Assembly (NCBI RefSeq): GCF_000744605.1
Contig: NZ_JQMG01000001.1
Coordinates: 2,294,001 to 2,358,000, forward strand
Reading direction: 5' to 3'
Source: Methylotenera sp. L2L1
GTDB taxonomy: Bacteria; Pseudomonadota; Gammaproteobacteria; Burkholderiales; Methylophilaceae
Length of the DNA stretch: 64,000 bases
Of the stretch, positions 57,154 through 64,000 are shown piece after piece. The notes below the pieces were generated by a model. That model worked only from the letters and a program-made list of their open reading frames with translations, searched no databases and was not told the DNA's origin. Position numbers and translations under genes: made by a program. Position 1 is the first letter of the stretch; each line of letters opens with the position of its first letter.

Positions 57154-58404
57154 ATGAGTTTTCAACAAGGTTTAAGCGGTCTTAACGCAGCGTCTAAACA
57201 ATTAGACGTTATTGGCAACAACGTATCAAACTCTAATACCGTAGGCTTTAAACAGGCACGCGCGCAGTTTGCAGATGTTTTTGCAAACTCAATTACTGGT
57301 GGTGGCGCTCCCCAAATCGGCATTGGTACAAACTTAAGCACAGTCGCCCAGCAATTTACTCAAGGCAATATTACCGCCACTAACAACTCCTTGGATATTG
57401 CGATTAATGGTAACGGATTTTTCCGCATGTCATCAAATGGCGCCATTACTTACTCACGTAATGGTCAGTTTCAATTAGATAGAGATGGTTTTATCGTAGA
57501 TTCTGCAAACAAACGTTTAACAGGCTACGCTGCAGATAGCAGCGGCAATATATTAAGTGGTGCATCAGTTGACTTACAAATCGCCACCGCAGACATTCAG
57601 CCAATTGCCACCACCGAGATTGAAGGTACGATTAATCTTGATTCTCGAAATGATCCAATGCCTGCTGTACCTGCATTTGACCCTGCTAACCCCACTACTT
57701 ACAACAACTCAACTGCGGTAACAGTTTACGATAGCTTAGGCAACTCGCATACATTGCAAAACTTTTTCCGCAAGACCGCTGCAAATACTTGGAACGTTTA
57801 CACGACGGTGGATGGCGTATCAACACCAGCATTACCAGCAACTACTGCGGTGATGACCTTCACAGGCACAGGTGTTTCACCTACTATCGTACCAGCATTA
57901 CCTTCAGTCACTTTTACACCGCTGAACACTGCAACCCCCGCAGTTGCTAACGGCGCAGCTAACGTTACAACAACAATCGACTACTCTACAAGCACACAAT
58001 TTGGCTCTAATTTCAGTATCAATAGCCTATCGCAAGATGGTTTTACATCAGGTCGCCTATCAGGCTTTAACACATCATCTAACGGCACCCTTGTAGGTCG
58101 TTATAGCAATGGGCAATCTAGAAATTTAGGTCAAGTCGTGCTATCAAGCTTTACCAACCCGAATGGTTTGCAATCATTAGGAGGAAATGCATGGTCGGAT
58201 AGTGCAAGTTCTGGCCCTGCATTAACAGGTGCGCCTGGTAGTGGTTTATTAGGCGTACTTCAATCATCTGCAGTAGAAGACTCCAACGTAGACTTAACTG
58301 CTGAACTAGTCAATATGATTACAGCACAACGTGCTTACCAAGCAAATGCACAAACAATTAAAACGCAAGACCAAGTCTTGCAAACACTTGTTAACCTTCG
58401 TTAA
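57154..58404 (+). CDS. flgE: Flagellar hook protein FlgE
   Basis: 416 aa. N- and C-terminal D0 helices (LNAASKQLDVIGNNVSNSNTVGFK; AELVNMITAQRAYQANAQTIKTQDQVLQTLVNLR) frame the variable central hook domain. Length near the E. coli protein (402). Polymer of the universal joint. Confidence 0.96.
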   Translation: MSFQQGLSGLNAASKQLDVIGNNVSNSNTVGFKQARAQFADVFANSITGGGAPQIGIGTNLSTVAQQFTQGNITATNNSLDIAINGNGFFRMSSNGAITYSRNGQFQLDRDGFIVDSANKRLTGYAADSSGNILSGASVDLQIATADIQPIATTEIEGTINLDSRNDPMPAVPAFDPANPTTYNNSTAVTVYDSLGNSHTLQNFFRKTAANTWNVYTTVDGVSTPALPATTAVMTFTGTGVSPTIVPALPSVTFTPLNTATPAVANGAANVTTTIDYSTSTQFGSNFSINSLSQDGFTSGRLSGFNTSSNGTLVGRYSNGQSRNLGQVVLSSFTNPNGLQSLGGNAWSDSASSGPALTGAPGSGLLGVLQSSAVEDSNVDLTAELVNMITAQRAYQANAQTIKTQDQVLQTLVNLR

Positions 58405-58431
58405 TAGTTTGTAGCTAAAGGGAGAGCCACG

Positions 58432-59172
58432 ATGGATCGCATGATATATACCGCAATGACAGGTGCGAAACACATCCTTGAGAAGCAAGCAACGACCAGC
58501 CACAATTTGGCCAATGCGACTTCTACTGGTTTTAAATCACAGATAGATGCTTTTAGAGCGGTGCCTGTGATTGGTGAAGGCTTGCCAACGCGCGCGTTTG
58601 TCGTAGACTCTACTAGTGGGAGTGACTTTAATTCAGGTGCTATTCAAGCGACTAATCGAGATTTAGATGTTGCAGTAAAAGGTGATGGCTGGATCGCGAT
58701 ACAGCGTGCTGATGGCTCAGAAGCTTATACTAGAAATGGCTCACTAAAAACAAGTCCAAACGGTTTGCTACAAACCGCCAATGGGCTCACTATCATGGGA
58801 GATGGCGGCCCTATTACGATTCCACCTGATGTGGCTGTCAGTATTGGTAAGGACGGCACGATTTCAACTGTGAACAACTTAACGTTACCTGGCCCTTCAA
58901 ACATCATTGGTCGCATTAAGCTAGTTAACCCGCCTCAATCAAATTTAGTGCGTGCAGATGACGGTTTATTTACAACCAAAGATGGTAATCCTGCCACAGC
59001 CGACGCAAGCGTTAGCTTAGTTCAAGGTGCTCTTGAGAGTAGCAATGTGAATGTCGTTGATGCAATGGTCACCATGATTAGCCTAGCCCGTCAGTTTGAA
59101 ACGCAAATGAAATTAATTCAAACCGCTGAGAATAACGCCAATAAAGCCAGTCAACTCCTGCAATTGACTTAA
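58432..59172 (+). CDS. flgF: Flagellar basal-body rod protein FlgF
   Basis: 246 aa distal rod protein; DRMIYTAMTGAKHILEKQATTSHNLANATSTGFK N-terminus and SSNVNVVDAMVTMISLARQFE C-terminus. 27 bp after flgE. Confidence 0.95.
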   Translation: MDRMIYTAMTGAKHILEKQATTSHNLANATSTGFKSQIDAFRAVPVIGEGLPTRAFVVDSTSGSDFNSGAIQATNRDLDVAVKGDGWIAIQRADGSEAYTRNGSLKTSPNGLLQTANGLTIMGDGGPITIPPDVAVSIGKDGTISTVNNLTLPGPSNIIGRIKLVNPPQSNLVRADDGLFTTKDGNPATADASVSLVQGALESSNVNVVDAMVTMISLARQFETQMKLIQTAENNANKASQLLQLT

Positions 59173-59266
59173 TGACAAATCAGTTATTATGAAATCATTG
59201 TAATAAATTATTCAGCAATTTAAGCCTAAAGCAATTAAATGCACGCTGTGATTGAAGGGAAGTAAA

Positions 59267-60049
59267 ATGATACGCTCACTATGGATATCGAAAACTGGTC
59301 TAGACGCTCAGCAGACGCAAATGGACGTGATTTCAAACAACTTAGCTAACGTTAGTACAAGTGGCTTCAAAAGATCACGTGCTGTGTTTGAAGACCTGCT
59401 ATACCAAACGATTAGACAGCCAGGTGCACAGACATCCCAACAAACGCAGTTACCTTCAGGCCTGCAATTAGGTACCGGTGTTAGACCAGTTGCAACCGAG
59501 CGTATTTTCACTCAAGGTAACTTACAGCAAACCGGCAATGATAAAGATGTTGCTATCCAAGGCGCTGGTTTCTTCCAGATTTTACTGCCTGATGGCACTA
59601 CTGCTTACACGCGTGACGGCGCATTTCAAGTGGACTTTCAAGGCCAACTGGTGACTTCAAGCGGCTTTTCTGTTCAGCCGCCAATCACAATACCGACCAA
59701 TGCACAAAGCCTTACTGTAGGTCGCGATGGTACAGTATCTGTCACGCTAGCCGGCTCAACAGCTGTGACACAAATTGGCCAGCTGCAACTATCGACTTTT
59801 ATTAATCCGGCCGGTCTACAAGCTAACGGTGAAAATCTATATGTTGAAACCGCTGCGTCTGGTACAGCCAACGCAAATACGCCTGGCACCAACGGCGCAG
59901 GTTTGCTCACTCAAGGTTACGTGGAAACTTCAAACGTTAATGTCGTGGAAGAGCTGGTGAATATGATTCAAACACAGCGTGCTTACGAAATTAATAGTAA
60001 AGCGATTACAACATCCGACCAAATGTTGCAAAAATTAACGCAGATGTAA
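59267..60049 (+). CDS. flgG: Flagellar distal rod protein FlgG
   Basis: 260 aa from the ATG at 59267, which has GAAGGGA upstream and gives the usual FlgG length; a TTG at 59252 is less likely. Seen: [36 protein letters not shown] and the C-terminal [27 protein letters not shown] pattern (here [21 protein letters not shown]). Confidence 0.95.
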   Translation: MIRSLWISKTGLDAQQTQMDVISNNLANVSTSGFKRSRAVFEDLLYQTIRQPGAQTSQQTQLPSGLQLGTGVRPVATERIFTQGNLQQTGNDKDVAIQGAGFFQILLPDGTTAYTRDGAFQVDFQGQLVTSSGFSVQPPITIPTNAQSLTVGRDGTVSVTLAGSTAVTQIGQLQLSTFINPAGLQANGENLYVETAASGTANANTPGTNGAGLLTQGYVETSNVNVVEELVNMIQTQRAYEINSKAITTSDQMLQKLTQM

Positions 60050-60184
60050 ACTAGCATTGCTTATAAAATCAAAGCATTATCTAAAAAACCTTAAAAAATC
60101 ACATTTGAACGAAAGTCTACAAAGATACTTTTTAAGGTTTTATTGTCAGAACACGTATTATTGTCAGAACACCAAGAGGCAATC

Positions 60185-60967
60185 ATGTTGAATACCACTC
60201 AAGGTACATTGCTCAACGCTACTATCAAGCAGATAGCAAATATGAAAACATACCTAGTGCCTATAAACAACTTTTTTAGCCGCAGTATTGTCGCAATATT
60301 TGCAACTAACCTACTCTACGGCTGCGCAATCACACCAACCTCTATTGTCAACCAGCCAACAACAGCAAGAGCTCAACAGCCAAACAATGCGCAAAGTAAT
60401 AATGGTGGCATTTATAGTGCTTCATCATATCGCCCGATGTTTGAAGACCGCCGCCCTCGCTTTATTGGGGATATTGTCACCATTAACATTACTGAAAACA
60501 CAACAGCCACAAAGGCTAATGGAAGTTCTGCAAGTAAAGAAGGCGAAGTTGGTTTTCAAACCGATGCGAGAATTGCAGATAACATACCAATTTTTGGCGG
60601 CCTAGTATCACAATTGCCATTCGCTAAATTAGGTTCAGCCTCCGCTAGTTCTGATATTTCTTATAACGATGATGCAGCTGCTAACGCAAGAAATGTGTTT
60701 AACGGCTCTTTAACGGCAACAGTAGTTGACGTCTTACCCAATGGCAATCTAGTAGTCAGTGGTGAAAAACAAGTTGGCTTAGACAAAGGCACTGAATTCA
60801 TCCGGTTTTCAGGCGTCATCAACCCTGACACTATCTCCCTAGGCAACACAGTACCATCTACCAAAGTAGCTGATGCTAGAATAGAATATAGAACCAACAG
60901 CAAAATTGATGGTGCTGCGATTGCGTCAATATTCGCTCGCTTCTTCTTAAGCATGAGCCCATGGTAG
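60185..60967 (+). CDS. flgH: Flagellar L-ring lipoprotein FlgH
   Basis: Outer-membrane bushing of the flagellar rod. The lipobox LLYGC puts the lipidated Cys at residue 47 of the frame from the ATG at 60185 (AGAGG just upstream). A start at the ATG of 60242 would give a more normal 27-residue signal peptide but has no Shine-Dalgarno. Mature part shows RPMFEDRRPRFIGDIVTINITENTTA and the terminal RFFLSMSPW. An 18-bp tandem duplication lies upstream (60142-60172). Confidence 0.92.
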   Translation: MLNTTQGTLLNATIKQIANMKTYLVPINNFFSRSIVAIFATNLLYGCAITPTSIVNQPTTARAQQPNNAQSNNGGIYSASSYRPMFEDRRPRFIGDIVTINITENTTATKANGSSASKEGEVGFQTDARIADNIPIFGGLVSQLPFAKLGSASASSDISYNDDAAANARNVFNGSLTATVVDVLPNGNLVVSGEKQVGLDKGTEFIRFSGVINPDTISLGNTVPSTKVADARIEYRTNSKIDGAAIASIFARFFLSMSPW

Positions 60968-60974
60968 AAATCAT

Positions 60975-62147
60975 ATGGCAAAATTATTCAACATGAATGC
61001 TCTAACAATACAGGCAGAACGCTTTCAGCATACTGTTAGGCGCTTAACATTAGCTTGTTCACTTATCGCTGTTTCTATAATTTGCGCCACCTCTACCACT
61101 TTTGCCCATGCAGAGCGTTTGAAAGACCTTGCTTCGATTCAAGGCGTACGCTCTAACCAGCTAATCGGCTACGGTCTAGTTGTTGGCTTGGATGGCACAG
61201 GCGACCAAACCGTACAAACACCGTTTACCGTACAAAGTATTATCAGCATGATGCAGCAAATGGGTGTCACCTTACCGCCAGGCACGTCGTTACAACTTAA
61301 GAACGTAGCTGCTGTGATAGTCACTAGCAGCTTACCAGCCTTTGCACAACCTGGGCAAAATCTAGATATCACAGTCTCTTCTATGGGTAATGCCAAAAGC
61401 CTTAGAGGCGGAACATTACTCATGACTCCACTTAAAGGTGCTGATGGTCAAGTGTATGCAATGGCACAAGGCAGCCTAGTAGTAGGCGGCGTGGGGGCAT
61501 CGGCCAACGGCTCACAAACACAAGTCAACCACTTAAGTGTAGGCAGAATTACCGCTGGCGCTACGGTTGAACGTGCTGTTCCTTCAAACATCAGTGAGAA
61601 CAGCATTTTCAATCTAGAGCTAAAAGACTCGGACTTCTCTACTGCATCATTAGTGGTAGATGCTGTTAATCGCAAATTTGGTCAAAATACTGCACTTGCG
61701 CAAAATGGCCGTGTGATTCAAATCAACCCGCCCAGCAACTATAGTCGCGTTGCATTTCTAGCAGCACTAGAAAGCTTAAATGTAGCACCGGCAGCCAGTT
61801 ATGCAAAAGTGATTGTCAATGCCCGCACTGGCTCTGTTGTAATGAACCAAACAGTAACCCTTGAAAGCTGCGCAGTTTCACATGGCAACTTAACTGTCAC
61901 CATCAACACAGACCCTGTGATAAGCCAGCCAGGTGCGTTATCCAGTGGACAAACTGTCGCAACCGCACGTTCTGAAATCGACATTAATAAAGAACCAGGT
62001 CAAGTGGTTAAACTAGATGGTGGTGCCAATCTATCCGACGTAGTAAAAGCACTCAATGCAATTGGTGCAACACCTCAAGACTTGCTCGCTATCTTACAAG
62101 CAATGAAAGCTGCTGGTTCACTCCGCGCTGAACTAGAAGTCATTTAA
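60975..62147 (+). CDS. flgI: Flagellar P-ring protein FlgI
   Basis: 390 aa. Signal sequence cleaved near AHA-ERLKDLASIQGVR, then the conserved LIGYGLVVGLDGTGDQT and the C-terminal LDGGANLSDVVKALNAIGATPQDLLAILQAMK. The P-ring forms in the peptidoglycan layer with FlgA assistance. Confidence 0.95.
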   Translation: MAKLFNMNALTIQAERFQHTVRRLTLACSLIAVSIICATSTTFAHAERLKDLASIQGVRSNQLIGYGLVVGLDGTGDQTVQTPFTVQSIISMMQQMGVTLPPGTSLQLKNVAAVIVTSSLPAFAQPGQNLDITVSSMGNAKSLRGGTLLMTPLKGADGQVYAMAQGSLVVGGVGASANGSQTQVNHLSVGRITAGATVERAVPSNISENSIFNLELKDSDFSTASLVVDAVNRKFGQNTALAQNGRVIQINPPSNYSRVAFLAALESLNVAPAASYAKVIVNARTGSVVMNQTVTLESCAVSHGNLTVTINTDPVISQPGALSSGQTVATARSEIDINKEPGQVVKLDGGANLSDVVKALNAIGATPQDLLAILQAMKAAGSLRAELEVI

Positions 62148-62159
62148 TGACAAGCAACC

Positions 62160-63143
62160 ATGACAAACAATATTAATAACAATAATAACAGCATCACCAA
62201 TAGAGCAGATCTATCAGGTAATCTCGCTTTTGATGCAAATAGCCTAAACAACCTTAAACAAGCAGCAAAAGAAAACTCACCAGAAGCAATCAAAGGTGTT
62301 GCCAAGCAGTTTGAAGCTATTTTCATGAATATGATGCTTAAAAGCATGCGCGAAGCAACCCCGCAAGATGGCCTATTAGATAACGACCAAAGCCGTACCT
62401 TTATTAGCATGTTAGATCAACAACTGACTAACAATCTCGCCTCAAAGGGGCTGGGCTTAGCGGATGTATTAGCACGCCAGCTGAGCAAAAATGGCTATGG
62501 TGCAAATCAATCACTTGAAGACGTAGTGAGTGACTCATCCGACTTAAAAGATAAACAATCCTTAAATGAAAATCTAATTGGCAATCCATTTTTAAATCAA
62601 GCCAGAGTAGCATTACAACAAAATTCAGCTAATTTAAATCAAGTCGTTAAAAATCTTTCTGACTTTAAACCACTTAATGAAAGCACTAGTGCCGAAAGCT
62701 TTCAAAAGAAGATGGCGCATCATGCGGAAGCAGCAAGCCGCGCTACGGGCATCCCTGCCCACTTAATGCTTGGTCAAGCTGCGTTAGAAAGTGGATGGGG
62801 TAAACGTGAACTAAAAAGTACCGATGGCACACCAAGCAATAACCTGTTTGGTATTAAAGCAACAGGTAACTGGAGCGGCAAAGTCATCGAAGCGGTGACC
62901 ACAGAATATGTAAATGGTATCAAACAAAAACGGATTGAAAAATTCCGTGCATATGATAACTATGCCGATTCATTTAAAGATTTCGCAAATTTGATGCGAA
63001 ATAACACGCGTTATGAAAATGTCATGGCTAATTTAGATAATGTGCAAGGTTATGCAAAGGCCATGCAAAAAGCTGGATATGCCACAGACCCTAACTATGC
63101 AGAAAAACTCACTAATGTTATTAAAAAAGTGTCATCATCATAA
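62160..63143 (+). CDS. flgJ: Flagellar rod-capping muramidase FlgJ
   Basis: 327 aa. N-terminal rod-cap domain (about 15-130, AKQFEAIFMNMMLKSMREATPQDGLLDNDQSR), Asn-rich start (MTNNINNNNNS) and linker, C-terminal glucosaminidase domain (about 180-320, PAHLMLGQAALESGWGKRE with the catalytic Glu) that opens the peptidoglycan for the rod. Complete two-domain form. Confidence 0.94.
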   Translation: MTNNINNNNNSITNRADLSGNLAFDANSLNNLKQAAKENSPEAIKGVAKQFEAIFMNMMLKSMREATPQDGLLDNDQSRTFISMLDQQLTNNLASKGLGLADVLARQLSKNGYGANQSLEDVVSDSSDLKDKQSLNENLIGNPFLNQARVALQQNSANLNQVVKNLSDFKPLNESTSAESFQKKMAHHAEAASRATGIPAHLMLGQAALESGWGKRELKSTDGTPSNNLFGIKATGNWSGKVIEAVTTEYVNGIKQKRIEKFRAYDNYADSFKDFANLMRNNTRYENVMANLDNVQGYAKAMQKAGYATDPNYAEKLTNVIKKVSSS

Positions 63144-63165
63144 ATAAGCAAACATCAATTAGCCC

Positions 63166-63192
63166 TAAAGTTTTAATAATTTATGCCGTCAT
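63166..63192 (+). promoter_or_regulatory. Sigma-28 (FliA) promoter of flgK
   Basis: TAAAGTTT (63166-63173, perfect -35), 11-nt spacer, GCCGTCAT (63185-63192) against GCCGATAA. flgK is a late-class gene, so a FliA promoter here fits the known hierarchy. Confidence 0.85.
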
Positions 63193-63227
63193 ACAATATA
63201 TGAAATTAGTTAAAGTGAGTCATTACC

Positions 63228-64000
63228 ATGTCTAGCATCTTAAACATCGGAAAAAGTGCTCTTGCTGCTGCGCAAGTTGGTATCAGCACGACTGGTCATA
63301 ATATTGCAAATGCCTCAACACCCGGTTACTCAAGACAGGTTGTGGTGCAATCAGCGGCACAATCTCAAAACTTTGGGAATGGTTTCATTGGTCAAGGTAC
63401 AGAAATTTCCTCAGTAACGCGGATTTTCAACGAGATATTGACTGCTCAGGCCGTACGTAGCCAAGCTAATAGTTCTGGCGTAAATACCTATCGCACACAA
63501 ATGACCGCGATTGATGACATGCTATCGAATGCTACAGCTGGGCTAAATCCAGCAATGAGTGAGTTTTTTGGTGCAATTCAGGACTTAAGCGCAAACCCTA
63601 GCGACCTAGCAACTCGGCAGTCTACCTTGTCGTATGCACAATCTCTTGCCAGCCGTTTCCAAACTACCAATAATCGATTAAATGAAATTCGTGATAGTGT
63701 AAACACACAACTTACATCAAGTGTTGGCCTAGTTAACACTTATGCTAAACAAATTGCTCAACTTAACGATACTATCGAAAAAGCTATCAGTGCTAATGGC
63801 AATACTCCTAATGATTTAATGGACCAGAGAGATCAATTAGTTCTGGAGTTGAGTAAACAAATTAAAACGACTACCGTTTCTCAAGGCCAAGGTGGATACA
63901 ACGTTTATGTAGGGAATGGCTTACCTGTGGTGGTAGGTAAAGAAACATTCAGCATCCTCACAACCCCTTCCCCAACAGATCCTAGCCGCTTAGAGGTTGC
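63228..64000 (+). CDS. flgK: Flagellar hook-filament junction protein FlgK (runs off the window)
   Basis: The ATG at 63228 opens 257 codons to the window end without a stop. N-terminal SSILNIGKSALAAAQVGISTTGHNIANASTPGYSRQVV is the HAP1 signature. The region DLMDQRDQLVLELSKQI near 205-222 is also typical. Hook-associated protein 1, chaperoned by FlgN. Confidence 0.95.
   Translation, partial: MSSILNIGKSALAAAQVGISTTGHNIANASTPGYSRQVVVQSAAQSQNFGNGFIGQGTEISSVTRIFNEILTAQAVRSQANSSGVNTYRTQMTAIDDMLSNATAGLNPAMSEFFGAIQDLSANPSDLATRQSTLSYAQSLASRFQTTNNRLNEIRDSVNTQLTSSVGLVNTYAKQIAQLNDTIEKAISANGNTPNDLMDQRDQLVLELSKQIKTTTVSQGQGGYNVYVGNGLPVVVGKETFSILTTPSPTDPSRLEV

Overview
The window looks like chromosomal DNA of a low-to-mid-GC betaproteobacterium. 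The gene orders gyrA-serC-pheA-hisC, leuC-(entericidin)-leuD-leuB-asd-fimV-truA-trpF-trpB-trpA-accD-folC-dedD-cvpA-purF-metZ, and ratA/ratB next to smpB/ssrA are betaproteobacterial. AT-rich intergenic DNA and the general protein style suggest Nitrosomonadales, perhaps Methylophilaceae (Methylotenera-like). The genus is inference: no methylotrophy gene lies in the window.

Layout. 1-5.4 kb (minus strand): hisC (partial), pheA, serC, gyrA. 5.8-6.6 kb: a stand-alone metallo-beta-lactamase-fold protein of the oxygen-binding di-iron type. 6.7-26.2 kb (minus): metZ behind a promoter, a SAM-II-type riboswitch with a long loop and a terminator; then purF, cvpA, dedD, folC, accD, trpA, trpB, trpF, truA, an EcfT/CbiQ-like membrane protein, fimV, asd, leuB, leuD, a small entericidin-like lipoprotein missed by ORF-length cut-offs, leuC and yajQ. 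26.3-29.1 kb: ppnP and an arsenic operon (arsR, ArsI-like VOC protein, acr3, arsC) with a perfect operator at the arsR start. 29.2-33.1 kb: two divergent phosphoethanolamine transferases.

33.2-42.6 kb is an integrated element in the 3' end of ssrA (tmRNA). It is bounded by an imperfect direct repeat of the tmRNA end and carries a P4-type tyrosine integrase, a HigBA-type toxin-antitoxin pair, a RadC/JAB protein, an HTH protein, an AlpA-like regulator, a CHC2 zinc-finger primase, a superfamily-3-like helicase, two unknown proteins and a ClpP-like prohead protease fused to a major capsid protein. No terminase, portal or tail gene is visible. With an iteron-flanked, AT-rich, origin-like region beside the helicase, this looks like a phage satellite that makes its own capsid. 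It is the most interesting part of the window.

42.6-53.1 kb: ssrA and smpB (minus), ratA-ratB (plus), a DUF4124 protein (minus), guaB and guaA separated by a perfect 20-bp inverted repeat, a GreA/GreB-like protein, a nitroreductase, the ABC-F ATPase ybiT and recQ. 53.4-64 kb: flagellar genes, with flgN, flgM and flgA on minus and flgBCDEFGHIJK on plus (flgK runs off the end). FliA (sigma-28)-type promoters can be read upstream of flgM, flgA (weaker) and flgK, which fits late-class control of the anti-sigma factor and hook-associated protein.
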